Source: Diadophis punctatus similis (lineage: Eukaryota; Chordata; Lepidosauria; Squamata; Dipsadidae). From it: a DNA stretch of 64,000 nucleotides. Location: assembly GCA_023053685.1 (NCBI GenBank), contig JALIGW010000016.1, positions 5,712,001 through 5,776,000 on the forward strand. Direction: 5' to 3'. The notes beneath the pieces were generated by a model, which did not search any database, was not told the DNA's origin, and saw only the letters and a list, made by a program, of their open reading frames with translations. The stretch's first letter is position 1, and each line of letters opens with the position of its first letter. Shown piece by piece: positions 33,472-45,800 of this stretch. A program made the position numbers and the translations under genes.

Positions 33472-33803
33472 GGGGGCACGGTGGCTCAGCGGTTAAAGAT
33501 GCTGAGCTTTTCAATTGGAAAGCTGACAGCCCAGGTTTGAGACCCAAGTGCCGTGTGACGGGTGAGCTGTTACTTGTTCTAGCTCCTGCCCATCTAGCAG
33601 TTCGAAAGTATGCAAATGCAAGTAGATAAATAGGTACCATTTCAGTGTGAAGGTAACAGTGTTTCATGTGCCTCGGCATATAGTCATGCTGGCCATATGA
33701 CCATGGAAATGTCTTCAGAACAATGCTAGCTCCCTCAGCCAAGAAACGGAGATGAGCACCGTGCCCTAGGGTCGGACACAACTGGACAACTGCCTTTATT
33801 ACA
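33472..33803 (+). mobile_element. Sauria-type SINE
   Basis: tRNA-like head GGGGCACGGTGGCTCAGCGG and the 3' end CTAGGGTCGGACACAACTGG, the BovB-like tail known from Sauria SINEs. Confidence 0.75.
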
Positions 33804-34417
33804 TACAGGCACATACATATGGTGTTATAATTATTTTTAACAATTGACAGCTTCAGCAATAGACAATAAAAACTGTCTGATATAATGAAAATGCTAACAC
33901 ACAGTGCTGATTAGCTGTGATTGATTTTATAGTTGTATTGAAAGGAATTGGTGCATCTTCATTTTTAATACACATTGAAATGTCTTTACTAACAAGAATG
34001 TTTCAATACGAACAGATAATTTTAATAACAAGCATGCTACATATGCCTCTGTACATAGCATAACATAGCCTTCAAAACAGGCCTTCTTCCCTCCAGGTAT
34101 GCTGGATTTTGAGTCTAATTCCAAAATAGCATTGGTACTGGGTTAGAGAAGCTGAAATTCTAATTCACCTAGGAAGCACTCGGCCAGGGGGACGATGCCT
34201 TAAAATAGTTGTTCCATTGTTCATCATGCTGTTCATACTTGCTTTTGATATTAGCCAAAGGTGTTAATTTTTTAAAAATGCAGTAGTGATCTCCAGTTCA
34301 TTATCTTCTTAGCTGCCTATTTGGTTTGAACAGCTATATGTTTTTCAAGAATAAGAACTGAATTATTCACAAGGTGAAATGGCTATGCTAGGCCATTTGA
34401 ATTTGTCTTGTATCATA
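33804..34417. other. Downstream of SPATA13, no feature recognised
   Basis: AT-rich, no ORF or repeat identified. Confidence 0.4.
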
Positions 34418-34800
34418 CAGAATAACAGAATTGGAAGGGACCTTCGAGATCCTCTAGTCCAACCTCCTGCTCAAGCAGGAAACCTTATACTGTCTCAGAC
34501 AAATGGCTGTCCAATCTCTTCTGAATAACCTCCAGTGTTAGAGCAGTGTTTCCCAACCTAGGCAACTTGAAGATGTCTGGACTTCAACTCCCAGAATTCC
34601 CCAGCCAGCGAATGCTGGCTGGGGAATTCTGGGAGTTGAAGTCCAGACATTTTCAAGTTGCCTAGGTTGGGAAACACTGTGTTAGAGCACCCACAGCTTC
34701 TGAAGGGAAGCTGTTCCACTGATTAATTGTTCTCATTGTCAAGAAATTTCTCATTAGTTCTAGGTTGGTTCTGTCCTTAATTAGTTTCCATCCATCTTGG
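34418..34800 (-). mobile_element. CR1 LINE 3' end, split by a palindromic MITE
   Basis: AGAATTGGAAGGGACCTTCG start, continuing after 34687 with CACCCACAGCTTCTGAAGGG as in other CR1 copies. Confidence 0.83.
34544..34679. mobile_element. Palindromic hAT-type MITE, nested in CR1
   Basis: Same family as 26172, with perfect 8-bp duplication TGTTAGAG at 34536-34543 and 34680-34687. Confidence 0.93.
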
Positions 34801-37627
34801 GGACCAGCTAGATCCACCCCCTGTTGGGCATGATCTCCGAGAACATTTTTGACTGATCGAACCAGAGTCTGGGGATCCCAGAGAAGGGGAACATGCCAAA
34901 TAAGATATTATATCCCTCTTGGTCACGTATAAACCATCTTAGTAACTCAGTTTGTTCCCTTAAAATGAACATTTTTTAAAATTTGAAAAATTCATTTTTT
35001 TAAAAATGTGCCCCTAAAATTGTGTCTTAACAATTGGGGCTTGTAACAAAAACTATAATATATTTTAAATGGCTGACCAGCCATTTTTGGTTTGGGTCTC
35101 ACTATCCTAAAATATTTTTTGTTGTAGTTGAGTGTTGGTAGGGGGTATGGCTGGGATGAGGTGATCTCATCAGAAGACAAGTGGATTTTTAAAAATCATT
35201 TTGGCAGGTTGAAAATTGGGCAAAAGTTTTCTTCATAGATGCCTTAAGTGTGTTGGAAGTGTAATATATATATTTCCTTTTATTTACCACCAAGCATCAA
35301 AATGTCACAGTATTTTACTTATGGTGGTTTGCAGCCACACTTCAGTACTGTGATTTTGAGAGTATGAGGCATAGGTTTTCTACCTCTAATCATAATATCA
35401 AAATAGCCATATTTCTCTCCCGCAAGACCTTCTTCTCCCCTTCACACTTTTTCCTGTTTCCTCCCCAAAAAGATCTGTTAAACATGCTTTAAGCCCTCTT
35501 TACACTGTTTAGATGGAGGGACTGCTATTTATAATTACAGGAAGAGACCACCATTTCTGTTGGTACTCTTAGCTCAGGATGAGAAGTAATGAGGGATAGC
35601 TGCTATTTTGTCTAGACAACATCCTCTATTCTCTGCATGTGCCCAGTTCCTTTTCCAGTAAATGCTAGATTTAGTGGTTGAAATAAATAGAATAGAATTC
35701 TTTGAATTTGTTTATGGATGCACTGATACATTCTTCAGAAAACCCTCAAATGTTACAAAGAGAGGGAAATCATACTGTTCATATTATGTAAGAATAATGC
35801 TATGCTCAACATTTTGCTTGGCAAACTGTTTTTGTTAATAGTCTATTAGCTAGCTTTTTGCAGCCTAATTGTGTACTGTATGAAGGAAAAGCTTTTGTAG
35901 CTTGCAAGAGTATTTGAAGAGAGAAAATTATTAGGCTTTTTCAATATTAATAATTTGGCCTGGAATACTACAAAAACCTGATAGGAATGATCACAGTTTA
36001 GATTACTGCAAGAACTCTTGTAAGCTATTTATCCTAATAAATTAAGTGCCTAACATTTCCTGAATAATATTTTATCGTCATCTGCTGATTAAATTCTGAA
36101 AAGCCAAGTTAAGGTTTATATTTGTTCTCAAGTTTTCTACTTTTCACCTCATCCCTTACCCAAAGCATATGAATTTCTATAATTTTTTCCTCAGAAATTT
36201 CAATTTTCTTACATTTAAAAACCCTGATTTCAAAAATATACTGCTAATAGTACACAACTCTCATTTCAGAAACACAAAGGCAAAATGGACATACAAAGTT
36301 AACTAGTTAAACCCAACTGGTCTATCTGGAAATTAAAGTACATTTCAGAATTGATAATAAATTTGGCTTGATCAGAATTTCAAATTTTAAATAGTGTAAT
36401 TGATTTTAAAGCTCTGTACCAATTCCACCCTACATTCAGAAAAGTGGATGTTGAATTTGATTGTTGTTTGGTTTAATTTCTTAGATGCCTTCCAAACTCT
36501 TTGCCACAAGAGGATGAAAACATAAATTATTATAAAGAACAAAATTGAAAACCCAGCATCCATAGTTTTAGATTTCTCATATTAAATATTGTGCAATCCA
36601 GGAGTCCCTGATTTTATAGGATCAACTTCTATAATTCAGGACAGTAGCCATGCTGGTTGGGTATGACAATATCTGGGGAATTAACCGATATGAAGACTGA
36701 TGGCCATTTTTACACAGCATCTTTAATTTAATCCTAGATTAATAAGAGTTCTCCTTGTGTGAATGAACTGAAAAACAGAAAACTCCATCTATCTTCTCTT
36801 GAGAAAGGGAAGTGCCAAATTCTGAATCCTTGATTCATTAGTAATTTATATTTTAACAAGAAAGGTGAACAATATTTCAAATTCAAAGTATGTCTTAAGT
36901 TCATATGGGTTGTTCTGATTTATGGAAGTTTCCCAAGCTGATCTGACTATCTTGGAAGTGTCTTGGATTCAAAATGGGACTGTTTCAAGTTCAGAACATT
37001 ACAGAATAGTCAAAATAGCACTGGAATATTTGCATTCCGTCTGGAACAGTTATCTTAAACTAAAGACCAATCATTTCAAACTCAAAATGGAATGAGTTCA
37101 AAACACTTAATGTGCCACTACTTTCTTCAAATAAGGTACACTACAGTAACTAGAGGTTATGTTCTCATGAACTAAACTGAAAAGCTTGGCTAGTATTATT
37201 ATATAGTATATTGCCATCTTATTCCATCATGGACAGCTCTTACGTATTATGCAAAATAGACACCCTTTGGGTTTCTGAAGCCAGAACTTTTAACTTTAAA
37301 TAAACCTTGGCTATAAAAGTTGTATTTTAATATTTTAAAAAGTGAAGAAGTTGGTTGAAATTTTGTTGGCGGGGACATTTTAAAAAAAGAAGTGTTTTAG
37401 ATGCTAACTTGGAGCGCCAGCCAAAGGATCTTAGCCATAATAAAACAATATTTTTGTCAATTGCTTTTTTTCCTGTGTACATGAGTTTGTTTATAATGGA
37501 TGCATTCTGAAAAAAAAATCAATTTAAAACTATTAGGATGTGTACAAAGTATTCAGCTTGTATATTTCATTTTGCAAGCTTTCTGTGACTTTTTTCTTTC
37601 ATGCCGTTTATGCTTTCTGCATCTATA
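34801..37627. other. Intergenic or distal 3' UTR, no feature recognised
   Basis: About 2.8 kb of AT-rich sequence without a repeat family that I recognise. Its low repeat content compared with the rest of the window would fit a long 3' UTR. Confidence 0.35.
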
Positions 37628-38018
37628 CAGGTCGTCTTCGACTTACAATCAATTGCTTAGTGACCATTTGAAGTTACAGTGGCACTGAAAAACGTATGGA
37701 CTTATGACCATTTTTCACCATTATGACCATTGCAGCATCCCCAGGGTCACGTGATCGAAATTCAGATGCTTGGTAACTGGCATGTATTTATGACAGTTGT
37801 AGTGTCCCAGGATCATAGGATGATCTTTTGCAACCTTCTGACAAGCACAGGCAAGGGGGAAATCAGATTCACAACAACTGTGTTATTAACAACTGCAGTG
37901 AGTCACTTAACAACTATGGCAAGAAAGGTGAACAAATGGGGCAAAACTCACTCAACAATTGTCTTGCTTAGCAATGGGAATTTTGGCCTCATTTATGGTC
38001 ATAAGTCAAGCACAGCCT
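37628..38018. mobile_element. Mariner-type MITE, 'CAGGTAGTC' family, worn right end
   Basis: TA then CAGGTCGTCTTCGACTTAC at the left; the right end GTCATAAGTCAAGCACAGCC is degraded. Confidence 0.72.
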
Positions 38019-38026
38019 GTCAAGCA

Positions 38027-38252
38027 GAGCCGAGGTGGCGCAGTGGTTAGAGTGCAACGCTGCAAGCTACTTCAGCTGACTGCTAGCTGCAGTTCGGCTG
38101 TTCAAATCTCACCGGCTCAAGGTTAACTCAGCCTTCCATCCTTCCGAGGTCGGTAAAATTTTTGGGGGCAATATGCTGAACTCTGCAAACCGCTTAAAGA
38201 GGGCTGTAAAGCACTATGAAGCGGTATATAAGTCTAAGTGCTATTACTACTT
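38027..38252 (+). mobile_element. tRNA-derived SINE (GAGCCGAGGTGG family)
   Basis: GAGCCGAGGTGGCGCAGTGG head and AAGCGGTATATAAGTCTAAG tail. Confidence 0.9.
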
Positions 38253-38269
38253 GTTTCAGCCATAGGTCA

Positions 38270-38530
38270 TGGCTTCAAAAAGGCTGTAGAACCTGAAATG
38301 TAATGTGTATATGTGGGGCCTTCAGCCTGCTATGTATTTGCTGTAATCCCTTTGGCCAGATTTATCTGCATTAATATGTTATAGCAAATGTATTTTCCTG
38401 CAATGTATATAGAAATGTACATTCCTTTTATCATCTTCTAACTTTATATTTTAATGTGTATAACATTTACCAGCAGTGTCTTATATAAATGTTACTGTAC
38501 AGTTTATTTTGTGTGTGTGTTTTTTCACAG
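38270..38530 (+). promoter_or_regulatory. Candidate distal SPATA13 poly(A) region
   Basis: AT-rich, non-repetitive sequence follows the SINE at 38027-38252. TATAAA at 38484-38489, a known weak variant of the poly(A) signal, is followed within 30 bases by a GT-rich run (38510-38521). This resembles the end of a long 3' UTR. The link to SPATA13, nearly 7 kb upstream, is inference only. Confidence 0.25.
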
Positions 38531-38927
38531 TGCATGAAGTGAAGATTTAAAAATGGAGTTTATTGACAGCAAAAGGAAAGTGCTTTTATTTATTTGGCCT
38601 ACTTCTGTTTTCAAAAAACTTTAAGAATGTTCTAAATATTCATAGAAATGCATAGTGCATAAACATTAAGCACCTTATTTGCCATGTTCAATTCAAAATG
38701 AAGTAAGGGGCATACATTCTGCATTCTACATTAATATTGCTACATTCACATGTTATATTGTCATAATTGCTTTTGCCTAAACATGACATGTAAATCCCAG
38801 CATGTGCTCTATACTATGATCTGCAACTTAATGGGTTTGTGAATTCAGCCAAGTGTGTTGTTTGATAATTCTACACTTAAATTATGTTTATGTGTCAACG
38901 TGACAAAGAAAGGGAGGGAAAGGTACT

Positions 38928-39293
38928 CAGGGGTGGGTTCCACTTACCTTCATCACCGGTTCTCATCGCGACGTTTTGCGTCCCCTCGTGCAATTCTGCT
39001 TCCACGCATGCTCAGTAGCTATAATCAGCCCGAAACACAGCTGAGGAGCTGATCAGCTGTGCTTCGGACGAAGGAATAAAGGTCAATATAAACCCAGGGG
39101 CGGGCGGGAGGGCCCTTTTCAAGCAGCAGCAGAGGAAAAAACTTCAAAACAGTAAAACATTCCGAAAAAATTCTGAAAAAAAGATGGCAGTGCCCACGGA
39201 CCGGCACTGACCAAACCAGATCCATGACGCCATCACCAGCGGGTCGCTACCAGTTCGGGCGATCCAGTCAGAAATGGCAGGAACCCACCCCTG
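38928..39293. mobile_element. hAT-like MITE, 'GGTGGGTT' family
   Basis: CAGGGGTGGGTTCC / GGAACCCACCCCTG ends with perfect 8-bp duplication AAGGTACT at 38920-38927 and 39294-39301. Confidence 0.93.
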
Positions 39294-39414
39294 AAGGTAC
39301 TCCTTTGTCATCAGCCTAATACTAACACCAAGAAATAACTTCACCACTAATAATTTGCACAAGAGGCATTGCTTCCTGGTATCAGATGTGGACCACTGAG
39401 TCTTGGGTCTATTT

Positions 39415-39600
39415 TTAAAGATTTTTTTTATCCCACCTTTATTATTTTATAAGTAACTCAAGATGGCAATACTTGATAATAATACTCCTTCCTTCTATTT
39501 TCCCCACCACCACAATCCTATGAGGTGAGTTGGGCTGAGAGAGAGAGTGACTGGCTCATCCAGTTCATCCAGAATCATCCAGTTGGCTTTCACATGGTCA
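39415..39600 (-). mobile_element. tRNA-derived SINE, second family, partial
   Basis: Antisense: GAGGTGAGTTGGGCTGAGAG and an upstream A/T-rich tail as in 11621-11903. Confidence 0.55.
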
Positions 39601-39895
39601 TTCACAGTAAATCATAAAACAATTGGGTTGTTCAATTACACATACATATTCTATTTGCTACATTCCATTCAGAAATAGTACAAGTGACATGTCAGGCACT
39701 GAGGAACACTGGGTGAAATGGGAGGGACTGTACTTAATGCTACAACACTGTTTTTTTGTCTTTTTGCTTCACCCTGCACCTGGGACCTCGCCCTCAGAAA
39801 AGTTCTGGAGCACTCTTTCTAAAAAGTTATGTGTTTATTTATTGTAGTATATGCTGTCTATCTCATTATCCAAAGCAACTCTTGGTGAAGAATGG

Positions 39896-40087
39896 AATGG
39901 AATGGGAAGAGGAATAGAATAGAATAGAATAGAATAGAATAGAATAGAATAGAATAGAATAGAATAGAATAGAATAGAATAGGAGTGGAGTGGAGTGGAG
40001 TGGAGTGGAGTGGAGTGGAGTGGAGTGGAGTGGAGTGGAGTGGAGTGGAGTGGAGTGGATCGGAACGGAACGGAACGGAACGGAACA
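39896..40087. repeat. Compound pentanucleotide satellite (AATAG)n (GGAGT)n (CGGAA)n
   Basis: A run of AATGG/AATAG units to about 39980, then (GGAGT) to about 40057, then (CGGAA) to 40086. Period stays five while the motif changes in blocks. Confidence 0.95.
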
Positions 40088-40945
40088 GAATAATATGAAA
40101 AAAACTAGTAAACAGAATATGATAAACTGATGTTCAGAAATAACCTAACTCCTAAGCTAATGTTTAGAAACAGCCTCATAATTACTTACAAAAGTAGTGT
40201 TATTATTTATGCCCCTATTAGTTTCTCTATCAACCAGTATAATGACCCGTGTCATTCGATTCACTGTTGATCACAGTCTAGAAGAGGATTTAATGTGAAA
40301 TCATTGCCAAAGGCATTTGTTGATAGTGAGCTTTCTGTCATATCTAAAATGACAGGAGAGCAATAGAGATTTTGAAAACTGCACCGTTTCTTATCATTTC
40401 TGTGCTCTGAAAACGCTATCACTGTGTATGTAATCAAAACAAAACATTTTGTTCTTTCTCAAGGACAAAACAGTCCAGTTGTGATTTGAAAAAGCACCTT
40501 TGAGACTATCACTGCTTATTTATGAGGCTGATTAGGAATTAACAAGTCTCTTCCTCTTGGGGGGGAAATGTTAATATATTACTCCAGTTTTGGTGGAATA
40601 AAAATGACCAGCTTTGATCTTCTGATTTCCTGCAATTGCAAAGGAGGAAAGTTTTCCTTATATTCAGGTCTTCTGTCTCTTGCTGGTTGAAGTAATCTGT
40701 TCAACTTCCCCTAATTTTCATTGTCAAACCATTTAATTCTCCAGAAATTTCTGAGGAACTGTACAAACTCTAAAGAATTTGAATACGCCATTGAGATGCT
40801 ATTACAATTGCCAAATTTTTTTTGGGATTAAATCAGACCTCCCCCAAATGAATATCCATTGGTCAAGGGTTCTGTGTTCACATGTTGACTTGTATTTTAT
40901 TAACATTGAGTATACAAAAGGAGGAATAGTCGTTATACCTTTCAT

Positions 40946-41244
40946 CAGAGGTGGGTTCCTGCCTGTTTTTGCCAGTGCGGTTAATAGCTATTGTTGGGCG
41001 CAGAGCCGAAGATGCTGCTGCCGTTCACGGTGCGGGAGCTTTCCCCGGGCACTTTCCCCGCCCGAATGGACGCCGCCGTTTGCGTTCTTTTGCCCTCTGC
41101 GCATGCAGAGCGCTTTGCAAACGGCGGCGTTCATGCAGGCGGCGGCAGCGCCCGGGGAAAGCTCCCGTGCCGCGAATGGCAGCAGCGTCTTCGGCTCTGC
41201 GCCGAACAACAGCTATTAACCGCACCGGCAGGAACCCACCTCTG
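40946..41244. mobile_element. hAT-like MITE, 'GGTGGGTT' family, CpG-rich
   Basis: CAGAGGTGGGTTCCTGCC / GGCAGGAACCCACCTCTG, 18-base perfect inverted ends. Flanks CCTTTCAT / CCCTTCAT, one mismatch. The interior is itself palindromic around about 41090. Confidence 0.9.
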
Positions 41245-41288
41245 CCCTTCATGGATATGGTATCATTATGTAGTCATCAGGTAGCCAA

Positions 41289-41650
41289 AGAGGCAGAGTA
41301 GCTCAGTGGCTTAATGACACTGGAGATGATCTTTACTCCAGAGATTCAAATCCTAACACTGTGTGTCAGGGTGAGCTCCTGTCACTCTCCTCAGCTTCTG
41401 TCCACCTAACAGTTCGAAAGCACGTTCTATGAAGTAGATAGATAGGTACCGCTTCGATGGGGAGACGCATTACCGCTCTGTGCAGGCAGTCAGATTCCTT
41501 CCAGCTGTGAACCTTCCTGATTGCAGTGCCCATTTATGAGGTGGCCCCAGAGAAGGGAGGGGGCCTAGAATGATGCTGTAAGAAGAGCTATTCAACTTTG
41601 TTTCTGGTGCTAAGCCACCTTGGGAAGCACAAAACTTTGCCCTACAATAG
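41289..41650 (+). mobile_element. Old Sauria-type SINE
   Basis: GGCAGAGTAGCTCAGTGG head, CTAACAGTTCGAAAGCACG and GATAGATAGGTACCGCTTCG, parallel to 33472-33803 but more diverged. Confidence 0.6.
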
Positions 41651-42642
41651 AGCTGGTAAATTGGCTGCCAAACTACTACACTGCAATAGCATTGTGGTCT
41701 CCTGGCTAATTAACACCATACAATCATCATCATCATAATCAAGTAGTCCTTAATTAAATTCTATCTCAGTGAAAGGAGAAGATTAACAGCAGTTCTGGTC
41801 TTATAGAAGAACAGAGTAAGGAAATTGTTTTGTCTTTACCTTGTATGATCCTATTCTTTTGACAATTTTCTCCTATATGTTTTGTAATATAACAGAAAGC
41901 TCTCCACCTCAATGAAATGTACATCCTTTTTCAAAGGGGCAAGGATCTTTTCCCCTTGAAACGTATATACATACAAGGAAACATACATGCATGGAAATAG
42001 AAGATCAGATCAGTACAACTGCATAAGCCAATATAACTTTTGAAACCCCCGTTGTGTAGAAGGTGATAGACTTTTGTGCAGTTATTATCAGCATTTGGCA
42101 GTTTTGCTGATGATTAATATTTAAATTCTAAAATCATTCCACATCAACATCTTGGCATCTATCTCTACATTAATCATTGAACATTTCTGAAGACTGAATA
42201 ACACTCTTTAGAACTTAGTAACCAATTAAATGATTATCCTTATTTTTCCTTCATGTACAACCATTGGAGGAAAGTACAATATGTCTAAAAACATCCATCT
42301 GGGCAGCAATAAGTAAAGGTAAGCCTTGATTGCAAATTAGTTAGAATAGCTTCCTTCATAAAGCCTATGATTCTTCCATATTATCTATGCTAGCCTTCCT
42401 CAAGCAGGTACTATTGGTCATATTGGCTGGAAGATCATGGAAGTTCCAAGTTCAAGACACTTGGAAGCTATCAAGTTGGGCATGGATGATGTACTAATAG
42501 TATATTTTCCAGGATTATGAATAATGGTCACTGAAACCCTAATATCTGTTTATGACTCAAGTTTAGCATTTACTTAGATAAGCATGGTAGCTTGTGATTT
42601 TAGAAAACCAGCAATATATTTTTTTATTTGAAATTAGATAAA
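41650..42642. other. Upstream of C1QTNF9 coding start, no feature recognised
   Basis: AT-rich. An untranslated first exon and promoter of C1QTNF9 may be here or further upstream; none can be placed. Confidence 0.35.
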
Positions 42643-42808
42643 ATGAAACTCTGGATTCTTTTGCTGGCTGTTGCAGTCAGCACAGAAGAAATGCCACGAG
42701 AGAACAGCTGTGTTGAAAGATATCCTGGAATTCCTGGGAACCCTGGACACAATGGCATACCAGGACGAGACGGACGAGATGGAACAAAGGGTGAAAAAGG
42801 AGACACAG
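42643..42808 (+). CDS. C1QTNF9: C1QTNF9 coding exon 1 (signal peptide, start of collagen)
   Basis: ATG at 42643 opens a hydrophobic signal peptide; Cys23 is a likely interchain disulfide. The first collagen triplets follow, [20 protein letters not shown]. The donor ACAG|GTATCA splits a Gly codon. Confidence 0.96.
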
Positions 42809-45800
42809 GTATCATATTGTTTTATTGTAATGAACTGTATGTCCAGCAATGTTTCTGAAACCTGCATAAAAGCATATCCTCAATAATGAATATTCCGATC
42901 TTTGTCCGAAGCTGTAACGGTCAATCAGTAGCCTGATAGTTGACTCCTGAAGGTCATACCAAATAGTTAATGAAGGTGTTATAAAAATGTGGCCCATCAT
43001 TTAAATCAAGAGAAAGCGAAATTTGTTTTCAAGTGCTGAATATACATTTAGAAGGAAAGAAAGAAGAATGATTGGGTGTGACTGAAATCGGCAGCTTATT
43101 CCCTGTCACAACAGCAGAATTATCCAGGTGATAAAACCAACAATCCCTATCTAATAGATTGATAAATGTCAACCAAATTTTAGTGTCACAAGGAATACAT
43201 TCTTATGGTCCACCATATGTAATGTACTGAATATACATACTGGAGCTGTAGTATTGTCACTCAAGGCATTGTCTCATTGACACAAGCAGGAGATGCCTCA
43301 TTGATACAGAGTCACGGCCAGTGACAAATTTAAGCATATGTTCATGTTAAATACTACCCAAGGAGAAAATGGTCTGATTCAGACAAAATGCTAAGCTATG
43401 GTTTGTTTAACTATGTTTTATTCAATTAACTATCACTACTTAAATTCAAATTATATGCTAAGCCATAACATTATTAATTCAATTTTTTTCAGAATTCTAT
43501 CTTGCTTTTTCTCTAAGAACTTAGAACAGTGTATCTGTAATTTTCTCTAATTATGCCATGCAGCAACATCCTTATGTTGGGTATTGGCTGGGTTCAGAAT
43601 GACTGGCTCAAAGTCATCCACTAAATTTCCACTGATGGGTCTCTCATGTCTAGCCCAATACGTTCATCCTTTATATCACACTGATACTTTATTAATTGGT
43701 GAAGAAATACCTTAGTGTGCAGAACACATTAAACCCAAGCCAAACCATCTCATTATGGTTTTAGCCAGTTATGAAACACAGGATACTCTTCTTTTGATTT
43801 TCTTTGTCCTTTAATAATTGATATCTGCCCCACTATATAGACCAAAGAAATAAACTCCACAGGAATTCTAGAACTATTCTTTATAGAAAGGCTATAACAA
43901 CAAAATCTTGCAAGTCTGATTGTGCTGTAGCACCAGAGGTGGGTTTCAGCAGGTTCTGACCAGCTCTGGAGAACCGGTAGCGGAAATTTTGAGTAATTTG
44001 GAGAACCGGTAAATGCCACCTCTGACTGGCCCCGCCCCCATCTATTCTCTGCCTCCCGAGTCCCAGCTGATCGGGAGGAAATGGGGATTTTGCAGTACCC
44101 TGCCCCTGGAGTGGGGTGGGAATGGAGATTTTACAGTATCCTTCCCCTGGCACACCCACCAAGCCATGCCCACCAAGCCACACCATGCCCACCAAGCCAC
44201 GTCCACAGAACCGGTAGTAAAAAAAATTGAATTCCACCACTGTGTAGCACCTCCTTTTCCTTATACTTCAGTGAATTAGGAAGGTATCTGTTTGAAGTTC
44301 TGAATGTTATCTTATTGATATGAACAATTACTATATTTTGCTACTATTAGGTGACCCAGGAAATCCAGGAAAGTCAGGCCGAGATGGCATCAATGGAAAT
44401 AAAGGAGAACCAGGTAGGAACCAAAACTAGTATCCAGAACATAAGGTTGTGCTTATTTACTAGCAATGTTCTGTGATTAGTTGTTGACTATGATACATAC
44501 CTATGTTTTGTTTCAGGAAAACAAATAGAATGATTGTTGACCAAACAGCTATATAATCATTATTTTTTCATTTAAACTATTTAATATAACCTCATGGACA
44601 AATTGTCCAAGATGCAATTTTCAATTTCAGTCAAATAACAACTGACAACCATCATATCTGTTTATAAAATTTTATAAAAAGCCAGAAAAACGGGGTCTAT
44701 CAGCCTTCCCTAGTCCGATGTCCTCCAGATATGATAGATGTTAGAATATTCATGACTGGGAGAGCCAATGGTAACAAAGTCAGCCAATGAATAGGCTTAG
44801 CAACTAAGTCAGCCAATGGGAGCTAAACTAAAGTGACCAGATTTTTTTTTTAAGCGGGACGGGGGCGTGCCACCATTTGAGTTTTGCCCTCTGCGCATGC
44901 GCAGAACGCTGCGCATGCGCAGAGGGCAAAACAACGCAAATGTCGGTGTCCAGGTGAGGGGGGGAGGCGGAAGGCCTTTCCTCGCCTCCCGTCTCCCCTT
45001 CGGGAGCCGGCAGTGGCTTGAGCTGGCAAGCGACGAACGGGAGGCGGGAGGCTGGGAAAGGAGGCAGCCGGCAGCTTACCTGCGAGGCGGTGCTCTGTCG
45101 CGAGCTCCAGGCATCCAAGCGCCGCGGTCTCCCGGTCGCCCGCCCGGCCCCAGGGCAACGGCGGCAGCGAGGCGACGGGGGAAGGAAGGGGAGGGGGACG
45201 AGGAAGGGCTGTTTGCGCCGCCGGAGGGGCCGCTCCTGAGCTCAAACCGCCGCTCTTTTTCTGAGATGACGGCAGCGGCGACGGCTCCTCGTCCCTCACC
45301 CCTCCACCCGCATCCCAACAGCAGCGGCGCCTCCGAGGGCGGGGCTAGGGATGGGGCGGGGGAAGGAGAGGAGGAGCAGCCCCCCTTCCCCCTCTCCCCA
45401 GCAGGCAGCCGGCTCGCTGAAATTCCGCTTTGCCCGACTTGCTTCCTGTTTTGGTAGTACCTCTCTTTTGTGCTTCCCCTTCTAAGGTGACCAGACGTCC
45501 CGCTGTTTCGGCATTCTTTCCAAAAAAGCGTGACTTTTTGGAAAGAATGCGGGACGCGGGACACACGCTTGAAAAGCGTGTCTGTCCCGCCAAAAGCGGG
45601 ATGTCTGGTCACCTTAAGCTAAACACATCTGAGTCTGTGCAGAGAACCGAAACTGAAGCTAGAAGGCTGGGCGTGGCTCAGCCCACTCCGTACTCTTGTC
45701 TGCACTCTGAACTCTGAAATGAAACTAACTGTTCTCTCCTGCCTGTGTGTTTGCTTGTCACTGCTTGAAGAAGAATCTACATTGGTATTGCATATATATT

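Noticed and set aside
33472..33803. A full BovB (RTE) LINE
   Set aside because: Only the short BovB-like tail within a SINE is present; no RTE coding sequence was found in the window.
40779..41301. Several overlapping ORFs around 41000-41280
   Set aside because: All fall in a CpG-rich palindromic MITE; no conserved protein seen.
42628..42645. Upstream start for C1QTNF9 at 42628
   Set aside because: That codon is TTG in front of an acceptor-like TTAG; the ATG at 42643 directly opens the signal peptide.
44850..45612. Overlapping long ORFs (149-196 codons) on both strands in a GC-rich block
   Set aside because: They lie within the GC-rich hAT element; open frames on both strands are expected from base composition. 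No domain or splice context.
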